Positions 36,501 to 44,921 of a stretch of 64,000 nt of DNA are shown piece by piece; within the stretch, counting starts at the first letter, position 1; each line of letters starts with the position of its first letter. Made by a program: the position numbers and the translations under genes. Where the stretch lies: contig NZ_LYWZ01000023.1 in the NCBI RefSeq assembly GCF_001661965.1, forward strand, positions 124,001 through 188,000, written 5' to 3'. This stretch comes from Croceicoccus mobilis. Its GTDB lineage: Bacteria; Pseudomonadota; Alphaproteobacteria; Sphingomonadales; Sphingomonadaceae. The notes beneath the pieces were generated by a model, which saw nothing but the letters and a program-made list of their open reading frames with translations, was not told the origin of the DNA and did not search any database.

Positions 36501-37055
36501 TCATGTGGACAGCCCGTCGATTGCGGCCCAGCCATGGGCATGTGGCACGCCGCGAAAACCGCGGAAACGCCGCGCATTCATCCCGCCCAGCAATATCGCC
36601 GGGCAGCCAGCCTCCCGCGCCAGCATAAGCGCGCGGACGGGACCCAGTACCGCATCGCCGGGATGCGACCGGGTCGGGAAAACGGGCGAGACCAGCACGG
36701 CATCCGCCCCGGCCCGGCGTGCCTCGCCCAGCTCTCGCAGCGAATGCACCGTCGCCAGCCGCATCAGGCCATTTGCGCCCCGCATTGCCTCTGGCGGCCC
36801 ATAGATCGCATCGGCGCCCCACTGCCTTGCCTGCAGTGCCGTGCCCGACAGCGCCACGACATGGCCGCGCCCCCGCGCGATCCGCGCCAGCCGGTCGAAC
36901 CGCAGGCGGCGCTGCGCAGGGGGCAGGTGATAATGCCGGAACACCAGCCCGCTCCCCCTTGGCAATCGGCGCAGGGCGCGTTCCAGCATCGCATCATTGC
37001 GGGCATCGGAAATCAGCCACAGGCGGGGCAGCTTTGTATCTATGGGCTGGAACAT
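36501..37055 (-). CDS. Thiamine phosphate synthase / TenI-like protein
   Basis: A 184-residue TIM-barrel protein related to ThiE and TenI. GADAVLVSPVFPTRSHPGDA corresponds to the phosphate-binding loop, and PAILLGGMNARRFR to the last barrel strand. Several ThiE active-site residues are not obvious, and no thi genes are nearby, so it may be a TenI-like homologue rather than a true synthase. I place the start at 37055 (GAGGG upstream). It diverges from the YggS gene by only 28 bases. Confidence 0.65.
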   Translation of the reverse strand: MFQPIDTKLPRLWLISDARNDAMLERALRRLPRGSGLVFRHYHLPPAQRRLRFDRLARIARGRGHVVALSGTALQARQWGADAIYGPPEAMRGANGLMRLATVHSLRELGEARRAGADAVLVSPVFPTRSHPGDAVLGPVRALMLAREAGCPAILLGGMNARRFRGFRGVPHAHGWAAIDGLST

Positions 37056-37083
37056 CGTCACGCCCTCGCTATAGCAGCGCGCC

Positions 37084-37752
37084 ATGACCGTGCCAGCACC
37101 TCACCCAGCCCTTTCCGAGATCAACGACGCGATCCGCCATGCGGCCAAGATCGCGCGCCGCAAGGCGAACGACGTTTCGCTCATCGCGATTTCCAAGACG
37201 CACCCCGCCGATGCGATCCGGCCGCTGCTGGAAGCAGGCCACCGCCTGTTCGGCGAAAACCGCGTGCAGGAAGCGCAAGACAAATGGCCCGCACTGATCG
37301 AGGCGTTTCCCGATACGAAGTTGCATCTTGTCGGCCAGTTGCAATCGAACAAGGCCGAAGATGCGCTGGCGCTGTTCGACGCGATCCATTCGCTGGACCG
37401 GCAAAGCCTCGTCAAGGCAATCGGCAAGGCGCAGGACAAGACGGGCAAGCGTGTCCCCTGCTTCATTCAGGTCAATATCGGCGAGGAAGAGCAGAAGGGC
37501 GGCTGCGCGATTGCCGAAACCCCCGCCCTGATTGCGCAGGCGCGCGATGCGGATATCGAGATTGCGGGTCTGATGTGCGTGCCGCCTCTGAACGTCGAAC
37601 CGGCGCCCTATTTCGCGCTGCTGGCCAAAATGGCCGCGGACAATGGCCTGACCGGCCTGTCGATGGGGATGAGCGGCGATTTCGAAACCGCGGTCCAGCT
37701 GGGCGCCACCCATGTGCGCGTCGGCTCCGCCCTGTTCGGCGCAAGAGGATAG
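37084..37752 (+). CDS. YggS family PLP homeostasis protein
   Basis: A 222-residue alanine-racemase-fold PLP protein. LIAISKTHPADAI carries the PLP-binding lysine and HRLFGENRVQEAQDKW is the family signature. YggS/PLPBP proteins bind pyridoxal phosphate and maintain vitamin B6 and amino-acid balance, without known catalysis. ATG 37084; the ribosome site is weak. It is divergent from the ThiE-like gene. Confidence 0.93.
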   Translation: MTVPAPHPALSEINDAIRHAAKIARRKANDVSLIAISKTHPADAIRPLLEAGHRLFGENRVQEAQDKWPALIEAFPDTKLHLVGQLQSNKAEDALALFDAIHSLDRQSLVKAIGKAQDKTGKRVPCFIQVNIGEEEQKGGCAIAETPALIAQARDADIEIAGLMCVPPLNVEPAPYFALLAKMAADNGLTGLSMGMSGDFETAVQLGATHVRVGSALFGARG

Positions 37753-37756
37753 CTGC

Positions 37757-37781
37757 GGAACCCGCCCGCGCGCCATCGGTT
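37757..37781 (+). promoter_or_regulatory. EcfG-type promoter candidate before the GNAT gene
   Basis: GGAAC (37757-37761), 17 bases, GTT (37779-37781). The pattern GGAAC-N16/17-CGTT is the general stress response promoter of alphaproteobacteria. Here the base before GTT is G rather than C. Confidence 0.35.
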
Positions 37782-37801
37782 GCCCCTTGAAAGGAGCATC
37801 C

Positions 37802-38095
37802 ATGAGCGAACTGAAGATCACCCGCGATGACGGGGAAACAGGCGGCGAATATCGCGCCCACCCCGAAGACACGAATCATATCGGCCGCCTTACCTATAAG
37901 AAGAGGGGCGATGTGCTGATTGCCGAACACACGCTGGTCCCGCCCGCGATCGGCGGGCGCGGCATCGCGGCGCGGCTGGTCGAACGGCTGGTTGAGGATG
38001 CACGGGCCGAAGGCAAGACCATCGTGCCGCAATGCAGCTATGTCGATGCCGCGTTTCGCAAACATCCCGAGTGGGCCGATCTGAAAGCGGCCTGA
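37802..38095 (+). CDS. GNAT family N-acetyltransferase (YidJ/COG2388-like)
   Basis: A 97-residue short GNAT-fold protein. HTLVPPAIGGRGIAARLVER is the acyl-CoA-binding segment and IVPQCSYVDAAFRKHPEW the C-terminal signature of the COG2388 family. The substrate is unknown. GAAAGGAGCATCC precedes the ATG at 37802. A possible EcfG-type promoter lies directly upstream, so it may be stress induced. Confidence 0.85.
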   Translation: MSELKITRDDGETGGEYRAHPEDTNHIGRLTYKKRGDVLIAEHTLVPPAIGGRGIAARLVERLVEDARAEGKTIVPQCSYVDAAFRKHPEWADLKAA

Positions 38096-38131
38096 TACCG
38101 GCCGGATGCTGTAACGCGCAGATAAACAGTC

Positions 38132-38156
38132 GGCCCGGGTTGCTGAAACCCGGGCC
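38132..38156. terminator. Perfect 10-bp hairpin between convergent genes
   Basis: GGCCCGGGTT (38132-38141) pairs exactly with AACCCGGGCC (38147-38156) over a five-base loop. It lies between the GNAT and Flp pilin ends. There is no true U-run on either side, so termination may be rho-assisted. Confidence 0.55.
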
Positions 38157-38209
38157 GCCCTGATTCTCGACCCTGGAGAATTTTGCGCGGCAGCGGCGTC
38201 CGTCCGTGC

Positions 38210-38602
38210 CTATTTGTTCTTGCCGTTCCCGTTCCCGCCTGAATTACCATTTCCGCCGCTATTGCCCGGCCCGGTGGAAGTATCGGATCCGCCCGTGTCG
38301 CCGCTGCCGGTATCGGAGCCTCCGGTATCGGGAATGCTCGTCTCGGTAGTTCCGCCACTGCCATTGCCATTGCCATTGCCGCCGCCAGATCCGCCACCAG
38401 TGCCCGACCCGGCATAGACCGGATCGAAATCAGCGACCTTGCCATCCACCGAGGCACCGACATTATTGCCGAGCACGAGCATGGCCGCGCCGACTCCGAC
38501 GCCCACGACGCCAAGTATCAGCGCATATTCGGCAGAACTCGCCCCATGCTCGTCATCGAGCAGGGCACGCATCGACAGCTTGTTCCGAACCGACTGCAAC
38601 AT
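38210..38602 (-). CDS. Flp family type IVb pilin with long Gly/Asn-rich tail
   Basis: A 130-residue protein. The leader MLQSVRNKLSMRALLDDEHG is followed by a prepilin cleavage site G/ASSAEYALI with Glu at +5 and Tyr at +6 as in Flp pilins. A hydrophobic helix comes next (ALILGVVGVGVGAAMLVLG). The tail, about residues 72-130, is Gly/Asn/Ser/Thr-only low complexity, about doubling the usual Flp length. No cpa/tad genes are in the window. The start is ATG 38602; a GTG at 38626 is possible. Confidence 0.82.
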   Translation of the reverse strand: MLQSVRNKLSMRALLDDEHGASSAEYALILGVVGVGVGAAMLVLGNNVGASVDGKVADFDPVYAGSGTGGGSGGGNGNGNGSGGTTETSIPDTGGSDTGSGDTGGSDTSTGPGNSGGNGNSGGNGNGKNK

Positions 38603-38847
38603 AAGCGGTGTTCCGACCTTCCTCACCCGCGGCGAAATGGCGCGAGTCGATCGTCCTCTCGTGCCATGGCCGGTGTTTCGATCACGTTAAGTCGGTGCTT
38701 CGGCAGCCCGCAAAAGCATTTAGGAAGGTGACGGCAGATGTAACGTTTCTAACGCCTTATGCGTGACCTATTGGCCTGAAACGGCACAGCCATGTGCTGT
38801 GCCCAAGCCCTGCATGGGGCACCATCGTCAGCGATCTAAAGGGATAA

Positions 38848-38922
38848 TGGTGCTGCTGGGGAGGATTGAACTCCCGACCTCACCCTTACCAAGGGTGCGC
38901 TCTACCACTGAGCTACAGCAGC
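38848..38922 (-). tRNA. tRNA-Thr (anticodon GGT)
   Basis: On the minus strand a complete cloverleaf: acceptor GCTGCTG/CAGCAGC, D arm AGCTCAGTGGTAGAGC, anticodon stem ACCCTTGGTAAGGGT with GGT at 38888-38890, T arm with GGTCGGGAGTTCAATCC-like sequence. The 3' CCA is encoded (38848-38850). GGT reads ACC/ACU codons for threonine. Confidence 0.97.
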
Positions 38923-39051
38923 AAGATTGCGGGGCGTCGCCGTGTGGCGCGACCGCCTTGCAGGGGCGCGCTATTGGCTGGGCATGGATGCAATGTCAAG
39001 CGGTGTGAACGCCTTCTTGCGAAACAGCCCTGCTGCTGCGATGGAAAGCCT

Positions 39052-39234
39052 ATGTCAGAGCGATCCAAATCACCTCCCCCAACCCGCGAGGAACGGCTGG
39101 CCGCGCAGCTTCGCGCCAATCTGCGCAGGCGCAAGGCGCAGGCCCGCGAAATGACCGGACAGGCTGCGGCGAATAATGGCGGTTCCGACGAATCCTTGAC
39201 CGAATCGAAGCCTGCACCGGGATCCGGGAATTAG
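39052..39234 (+). CDS. Conserved small basic protein (60 aa)
   Basis: The 60-residue peptide MSERSKSPPPTREERLAAQL, RANLRRRKAQAREMTGQAAA and a Gly/Ser-rich end forms one basic helix plus a disordered tail. GGAAAG precedes the ATG. Similar small Arg/Ala-rich proteins occur in sphingomonads near murA. Function is unknown. Confidence 0.6.
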   Translation: MSERSKSPPPTREERLAAQLRANLRRRKAQAREMTGQAAANNGGSDESLTESKPAPGSGN

Positions 39235-39334
39235 TTTTCACCGCGATTTATGCACGGCTTGAGGAATTGGCCCGGATCGTTCATTCTTGGCGAACCGGGA
39301 TATTGCTAGGTCTTCGTGCATGAAGGGACTGCAA

Positions 39335-40378
39335 ATGCACAAAACACGCCGCACCGGCGACCTGTTTCGCCGTTTCCGTGCCGGGCTCGCGGGCCTGGGG
39401 CTTTCGCTCGCCGTTCTGGCTGCGCCATCCGCGCAGGCGCAGAGCTTTGAGGAATTCCTGAACGGACCGGAAGGTTCGATCCTCGACGCGCATAAGCAGA
39501 ACGAGAATGTCCCCGAACAATTCCGACAGCAGCTGTTCGCCGCCGCGCCGCAGGGCAGTGGCCGTATTGGCGTGGCCGCGCTTGACCTGACCACGGGCGA
39601 AACCGTTTCGATCCTGGGCGATGAACCCTTCCCCATGGCCAGCACGTCGAAGATCGCGGTCGCCGCGACTTTCCTTGCGGGCGTGGACGCGGGCAAATAC
39701 TCGCTGTTCCACCAGTACCCGCTGGAAGTGCCGGTCGCATCGAAGCCGTTTTCCAGCAATGTCGCCCCGACCAAGCCCGGCCAGATGATGAGCGCGCAAA
39801 CCCTGATCGAGCGCATGATCACCCGGTCCGACAATGCCGCGACCGATGCGCTGCTGAAAGCCGTGGGCGGCCCCAAGGCGGTGACGCAATGGGTGCACAA
39901 GAATACCGGCCTCACGGGTTTTCGCATCGACCGCGACATCGCGACGCTGGTGCGCGATCGCTGGGAGTATGACCTTTCGCGCCATGTCGACGTGCGTGAC
40001 AGCACGCCGCCCGACCAGATGGTGAAGCTGATTGCTGGCCTGCATGAAGGCAAATGGCTTTCCGCCTCCAGCCGCGGCCTGCTGCTGGGCGCGATGACGC
40101 GCACGATTACCGGTCGCACCCGGATCAAGGCCGGCCTGCCCAGCGGCACGGTCTTCGGCCATAAGACCGGCACGCTGAACAAGACCGCCAGCGATGTCGG
40201 TTTTGTCGAGATGCCCGACGGGCGCATCGTGGTGATGGCGATCTATGTCACCGGACAGGGTGGCCCCGCCGCCCGCTCGGCCAAGATCGCGGAGATCACC
40301 CGCACGCTTTATGCCGGCTTTTCCTCGCCGCGCCATGCGGCGAACGACAATGCCGCGCGCGGCGTTGCCCAGAACTGA
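39335..40378 (+). CDS. Serine hydrolase of class A beta-lactamase fold
   Basis: A 347-residue exported protein with a signal peptide (about 1-33, ending AAPSAQAQ). It has the SxxK nucleophile (ASTSKIAV), SDN loop (RSDNAATD) and KTG (GHKTGTLN) of class A beta-lactamases. The omega loop is longer and differently arranged: the segment FRIDRDIATLVRDRWEYDLS gives no certain counterpart for the deacylating Glu166/Asn170. It may be a slow beta-lactamase, a carboxypeptidase-like enzyme or a penicillin binder. AAGGGA seven bases before ATG 39335 sets the start. I do not call it resistance-conferring. Confidence 0.75.
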   Translation: MHKTRRTGDLFRRFRAGLAGLGLSLAVLAAPSAQAQSFEEFLNGPEGSILDAHKQNENVPEQFRQQLFAAAPQGSGRIGVAALDLTTGETVSILGDEPFPMASTSKIAVAATFLAGVDAGKYSLFHQYPLEVPVASKPFSSNVAPTKPGQMMSAQTLIERMITRSDNAATDALLKAVGGPKAVTQWVHKNTGLTGFRIDRDIATLVRDRWEYDLSRHVDVRDSTPPDQMVKLIAGLHEGKWLSASSRGLLLGAMTRTITGRTRIKAGLPSGTVFGHKTGTLNKTASDVGFVEMPDGRIVVMAIYVTGQGGPAARSAKIAEITRTLYAGFSSPRHAANDNAARGVAQN

Positions 40379-40533
40379 GTTCGCGCAGAATTGATTTAGC
40401 GGCGCCTGAGTTTCGGCGCAGAATCGGGCTTTCCGCCTGTATTGCGCTGCTTGCAGCGCAAGCGGCGGCATTCTGGCTGAGCGTCACCGAGCTACCCAGC
40501 ATTTCAGTGTTTTGCACAGGAGGCGCTACCGGC

Positions 40534-40719
40534 ATGCCGGCCCGCCTCTTTGGCTGGCTGCATCTCGCGCAGATCGGCGTGTTTGCGCTTGGGCTTGCGG
40601 CGCTTTTCGCCCCGCGCCTGCGCGCGGCCTATGCGCTGCTCGCCTGCCTCGGGCTGATGGCCCTCCCGGTAGAGGCGCAGCTGGTGCATGCTGGCACCTT
40701 GACCTGCGACATGCCCTGA
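40534..40719 (+). CDS. Small membrane protein (61 aa)
   Basis: ATG 40534 follows a perfect AGGAGG (40518-40523) at ten bases. The peptide has two hydrophobic segments (LHLAQIGVFALGLAALFA and AAYALLACLGLMALPVEA) joined by RLRA and ends TLTCDMP. The same frame is open far upstream and would add another hydrophobic stretch (ACIALLAAQAAAFWLS), but no usual start codon is found there except GTG 40507. It is followed by a terminator. Function is unknown. Confidence 0.45.
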   Translation: MPARLFGWLHLAQIGVFALGLAALFAPRLRAAYALLACLGLMALPVEAQLVHAGTLTCDMP

Positions 40720-40740
40720 CTTTCCGGATGGCAGACAAAG

Positions 40741-40778
40741 AAAAAGGCGCGGCAGGATAAACCCGCCGCGCCCTTTTT
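40741..40778. terminator. Bidirectional terminator
   Basis: GGCGCGGC (40746-40753) pairs with GCCGCGCC (40765-40772). AAAAA precedes and TTTTT follows, serving the small membrane protein gene and the convergent lipoprotein gene. Confidence 0.9.
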
Positions 40779-40825
40779 CCGTTCGCCCTTCCCGTTACCG
40801 GGAAGAAACGAGACCAGCGTGACTA

Positions 40826-41077
40826 TTAGTCAGCTTCGGCTTCAGCCGGGGTCTCGTCCTGAACTTCAGCTTCGACTTCAGCAGCTGCTTCGTCGGTCGC
40901 TTCAACAGCGTCGGTAGCAGCTTCTTCGGTGGCTTCGCCCATGGCGTCCATGTTCTCTGCGGTGTCTTCAGCAGCCGCGTCCATGGTTGCTTCAGCCGAA
41001 TCCTCGGTCGATTCCGAGCAAGCAGCGAGCGAGAGAGCGGCGCCGGCAACGGCAGCAGCGAGAATGATCTTGCGCAT
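40826..41077 (-). CDS. Small acidic Ala/Glu-rich lipoprotein
   Basis: An 83-residue protein: signal MRKIILAAAVAGAALSLAAC with lipobox Cys20, then about 60 residues composed almost only of A, E, D, T, V and M (e.g. ENMDAMGEATEEAATDAVEA), predicted as a long acidic helix. AAGGA upstream supports ATG 41077. It could be an envelope spacer or cation-binding lipoprotein; no family is recognised. Confidence 0.7.
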   Translation of the reverse strand: MRKIILAAAVAGAALSLAACSESTEDSAEATMDAAAEDTAENMDAMGEATEEAATDAVEATDEAAAEVEAEVQDETPAEAEAD

Positions 41078-41352
41078 GAATATGCATCCTTGTTCCGAAT
41101 GAACGTGAAGAGTGAATAAGTGTGGCTTCACGCAAGGCCCGGATCTCCCCGGAACCTCTGGGTGCATATTTAGACGGAAGAAAAAGGGGATGCAAGCGCC
41201 AACACGCTTCTCCACATCGTCTTTTATGAAAGACGAATATGGCCAGATTAGGGCGCAATCCGGATTTTTTGCGGCAATCGGCGCTTTTCCTGCCGACAGC
41301 CGCATAGATGGGGCATGATTTCCGCAGCCGCGCTTGCTACCTGAAAACCATC
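41078..41352. promoter_or_regulatory. Divergent intergenic region, lipoprotein / polA
   Basis: 275 bases between divergent starts. AT-richer stretches around 41170-41270 may hold promoters, but I see no clear consensus pair. An upstream in-frame polA start at 41308 has no ribosome site. Confidence 0.35.
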
Positions 41353-44247
41353 ATGACCGCGCCTTCAGACACCGCCGCTGCCGATAAACCGGCGACTCAC
41401 CCCGACCGTAAGCCGCATCTCTATCTGGTGGATGGCTCCGCCTATATCTTCCGCGCCTATCACCGCCTGCCGCCCCTCACCAATCCAGAGGGTACGCCCG
41501 TGGGCGCGGTCTATGGCTATACGACGATGCTGTGGAAGCTGGCGCAGGACCTGGATGATGCCGAGGGGCCGACTCACCTTGCCGTGATTCTCGACAAGGC
41601 GTCGCAGTCGTTCCGGCACGATCTCTATCCCGAGTACAAGGCGAACCGCCCGCCCCCGCCCGAGGATCTGCGCCCGCAGTTTCCGCTGATCCGCGACGCG
41701 ACCCGCGCCTTCTCCCTTCCCGTGATCGAGGAGGAGATGCTGGAGGCCGACGATCTGATCGCCAGCTATGCCCGCGCCGCGACTCGCAAGGGCTGGGACG
41801 TGACCATCGTCTCGTCGGACAAGGACCTGATGCAACTGGTCGGGACGTGCACCGATCCGGACGATGGCGTCGAGCCGGGCTGCGTCGACATGCTCGACAC
41901 GATGAAGAACGCGCGGATCGAAATTCCCGAAGTGGTCGAGAAGTTCGGCGTGCCGCCCGAAAAGCTGGGCGACGTGCTCGCGCTGATGGGCGATTCGGTC
42001 GATAATATCCCCGGCGTGCGCGGCATTGGGCCGAAAACGGCGGAAAAGCTGATCAACGAATATGGCGATCTCGAAAGCGTGCTGAACGCCGCGCCCGAGA
42101 TGAAGAAATCGAAGATGCGCGAGAATCTGATCGAGCATGCCGAGATGGCCCGCCTTTCACGCCAGCTGGTGCAGCTGAAGGAGGATTGCGATCTTCCGAT
42201 GCCGCTGGAGAAATTCGCACTGGACGGCATCCCCAAGGAGCCGCTCGCTGATTTCCTCTCGACCCATGGCTTCACCAGCCTGCTGAAGCGCCTGGGTGCT
42301 GGCGCGGGCAGTCCGTCGCGGCCCAACGACCTGAACCCGGCGAAACCGCAGAACGCCGCCGCCGACGCGGGCACGCGCCAGTCTCTGCCAGAATGGCCGG
42401 CGGTCGATCTCGATTCCTACGAATGCGTCACCACGCTCGACCGGCTGGATGCATGGATCGAGCGCGCCTTTGCCGCCCATGCGGTGGCTGTGGATACGGA
42501 GACCAGCTCGCTCGATTCGATGCAGGCGGAGATGGCCGGGATCAGCCTTGCGCTGGGGCCGAACGATGCGTGCTATATCCCGCTTGCCCATGGCAGCGAC
42601 GACATGTTCGCCGAAAAGCCCGAGCAAGTGCCGGTTGCCGAAGCGCTCGCCCGGCTCAAACCGCTTTTCGAAAGCGATGCGGTGCTGAAGATCGGGCAGA
42701 ACATCAAATATGACCTGACCGTGCTAAATCGTGTCGGCATCACGGTCGCGCCGGTGGAGGACACGATGATCCTCTCTTTCGACCTCGACGCAGGGCGCGG
42801 TGGCGGCGGCATCGGGCAGGCGCATGGCATGGATTCGCTGGCCGAAACGCATCTTGGTCACACGACCATGACCTTCAAGGACATCTGCGGAACCGGCAAG
42901 AAAGCGATCCCCTTCAGCGCCGTGCCGCTGGACAAGGCGACGCAATATGCCGCCGAAGATGCCGATGTCACATGGCGCCTCTGGAAGATCCTGCGCCAGC
43001 GTCTGGCCGACGAGGGCGGCACGCGCATTTACGAAAACGTCGACCGCCCGCTGATCCCCGTGATCGCAATGATGGAAAGGAACGGCATCAAGGTCGACCG
43101 CGAGCACCTTGCCCGCCTCTCCGCCGAATTCGCCGAACAGATCGCGTCGCTTGAAGCCGAAGTGCATGAGATGGCGGGCGAGACTTTCTCCATCGGCAGC
43201 CCCAAGCAGCTGGGCGACATCCTTTTCGACAAGATGGGGCTGAAGGGCGGGAAGAAGGGCAAGAGCGGCCAGTTCTCGACCGACCAGACCGTGCTGGAAA
43301 AGCTGGCGGGCGAAGGCGTGCCCATGGCGAACAAGGTGCTCGAATGGCGCGGGCTTTCCAAACTGCGCTCCACCTATACCGAGGCTTTGCAGCAGGCGAT
43401 CAACCCGGAAACGGGGCGCGTGCACACCAGCTACAGCCTTGTCGGCGCGCAGACGGGGCGTCTGTCATCGACCGATCCCAATCTGCAGAACATCCCGATC
43501 CGCACCGAAACCGGCCGCCAGATCCGTGAGGCTTTCGTGGCCGAACCCGGCAATGTGCTGCTGGCTGCCGACTATTCGCAGATCGAGCTGCGTCTTGCCG
43601 CGCACATGGCCGACGTGCCGCCGCTGAAGGAAGCCTTCGCCAATGGCGAGGACATCCACGCCCGCACCGCGCAGGAAATGTATGGCGAGGTCACCCGCGA
43701 CACCCGCGCGCAGGCCAAGACGATCAATTTTGCGATCCTTTACGGCATTTCGCGCTGGGGTCTGGCGGGCCGTCTGGGCACCGATGCGGATGAGGCGCAG
43801 GCCGTGATCGACCGCTATTTCGAACGCTTCCCCGGCATTCAGAAATATATCGTCCACACCTTGGAAAAGGTGCGCGAGACCGGATATTCGGAGACCCTGT
43901 TCGGGCGGAAGACCCATTTCCGCAACATCAATTCGAAGAACCCCAACGAACGGCAGGGCGCCGAGCGCGCCGCAATCAACGCGCCGATCCAGGGGACCAG
44001 CGCCGATATCATCAAGCGCGCCATGGTGCGCATGATGCCCGCGCTGCACGAGGCGGGGCTCGATAATGTGAAGATGCTGCTGCAGGTGCACGACGAACTC
44101 GTCTTCGAACTCCCTGAAGGCGATGTGGACGCCGCGCGGCCCGTGATCGAACGCGTCATGGCCGAAGCCGCGCTGCCATCCGTCGAACTCAGCGTTCCGC
44201 TGGGGATCGAGATCGGGACCGGCCACAGCTGGGGCGCAGCGCATTGA
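41353..44247 (+). CDS. polA: DNA polymerase I
   Basis: A 964-residue three-domain enzyme. The 5' nuclease (about 20-290) has SSDKDLMQLV and the helix-hairpin-helix region GDSVDNIPGVRGIGPKTAEK. The 3'-5' exonuclease (about 360-560) keeps its acidic residues (AVDTETSSLD, KYDLTVL, AAEDADVTWRL), so proofreading should be active. The polymerase has YSQIELRLAAH, INFAILYGIS and VHDELVFELPE. It fills gaps in replication and repair. ATG 41353 is the likely start. Its stop overlaps the next gene. Confidence 0.96.
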   Translation: MTAPSDTAAADKPATHPDRKPHLYLVDGSAYIFRAYHRLPPLTNPEGTPVGAVYGYTTMLWKLAQDLDDAEGPTHLAVILDKASQSFRHDLYPEYKANRPPPPEDLRPQFPLIRDATRAFSLPVIEEEMLEADDLIASYARAATRKGWDVTIVSSDKDLMQLVGTCTDPDDGVEPGCVDMLDTMKNARIEIPEVVEKFGVPPEKLGDVLALMGDSVDNIPGVRGIGPKTAEKLINEYGDLESVLNAAPEMKKSKMRENLIEHAEMARLSRQLVQLKEDCDLPMPLEKFALDGIPKEPLADFLSTHGFTSLLKRLGAGAGSPSRPNDLNPAKPQNAAADAGTRQSLPEWPAVDLDSYECVTTLDRLDAWIERAFAAHAVAVDTETSSLDSMQAEMAGISLALGPNDACYIPLAHGSDDMFAEKPEQVPVAEALARLKPLFESDAVLKIGQNIKYDLTVLNRVGITVAPVEDTMILSFDLDAGRGGGGIGQAHGMDSLAETHLGHTTMTFKDICGTGKKAIPFSAVPLDKATQYAAEDADVTWRLWKILRQRLADEGGTRIYENVDRPLIPVIAMMERNGIKVDREHLARLSAEFAEQIASLEAEVHEMAGETFSIGSPKQLGDILFDKMGLKGGKKGKSGQFSTDQTVLEKLAGEGVPMANKVLEWRGLSKLRSTYTEALQQAINPETGRVHTSYSLVGAQTGRLSSTDPNLQNIPIRTETGRQIREAFVAEPGNVLLAADYSQIELRLAAHMADVPPLKEAFANGEDIHARTAQEMYGEVTRDTRAQAKTINFAILYGISRWGLAGRLGTDADEAQAVIDRYFERFPGIQKYIVHTLEKVRETGYSETLFGRKTHFRNINSKNPNERQGAERAAINAPIQGTSADIIKRAMVRMMPALHEAGLDNVKMLLQVHDELVFELPEGDVDAARPVIERVMAEAALPSVELSVPLGIEIGTGHSWGAAH

Positions 44248-44921
44248 ACGCGCCCACCCCGGCCCCTGTCCCGCCTGCCAATAGCGGCGCAAACGGGATC
44301 GCGCCGGACGCGGTGCTTTTCGAGACGATCCATTACGATCCGCAAATGGGCGTGCCGCTGATCGAATATCACCTCGAACGACTGAAGCACTCCGCCGCCG
44401 CGCTAGGGTTCGAATGCGACCGCCACGCGATCCGCAACGAGGTGCAGGCGGTCTGCTTTACGCATCGCGAACCCGCGCGGCTCAGGATCGAGCTTCACCG
44501 CGACGGGGCCTCGACCATCCTGCTCTCCGCCCTGCCCGAAATCATGGAAGAGCCCGTGGCTGTCGCCCCGGTGCCTCACCCTTGCGCTGCCGATGACCCG
44601 CGCCTCGTCCACAAGACCAGCGACCGCGCCTTTTACGAACACGCCCTTGCCGAAGCGCAACGCCATGGCGCCAGGGAAGCGGTGCTGGTGCGAGATGGGA
44701 CCGTGACCGAAGGCAGCTTCACCAATATCTTCGTTGAACGCGACGGCATGCTGCTGACCCCGCCTCTGTCGCTGGGTCTGCTGCCGGGCGTATTGCGCCG
44801 GTCGCTGATCGAGGATGACAAGGCGCGCGAAGCCGAATTGTCCATCGACGATCTTGCAGATGGCTTCCTGATCGGCAATGCGCTGCGCGGGCTGATCCGC
44901 GCCCGACTGGTCAAGGCATAA
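44244..44921 (+). CDS. Class IV aminotransferase-fold enzyme (PabC-like aminodeoxychorismate lyase)
   Basis: A 225-residue fold-type IV PLP enzyme. HKTSDRAFYEHAL carries the PLP lysine, and GTVTEGSFTNIFVERDGMLL with PPLSLGLLPGVLRRSLIED are the family signatures. It best resembles 4-amino-4-deoxychorismate lyases of p-aminobenzoate/folate synthesis, but a D-amino-acid or branched-chain role cannot be excluded. The start is TTG 44244, overlapping the polA stop; the next Met would truncate the fold. Confidence 0.75.
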   Translation: MNAPTPAPVPPANSGANGIAPDAVLFETIHYDPQMGVPLIEYHLERLKHSAAALGFECDRHAIRNEVQAVCFTHREPARLRIELHRDGASTILLSALPEIMEEPVAVAPVPHPCAADDPRLVHKTSDRAFYEHALAEAQRHGAREAVLVRDGTVTEGSFTNIFVERDGMLLTPPLSLGLLPGVLRRSLIEDDKAREAELSIDDLADGFLIGNALRGLIRARLVKA

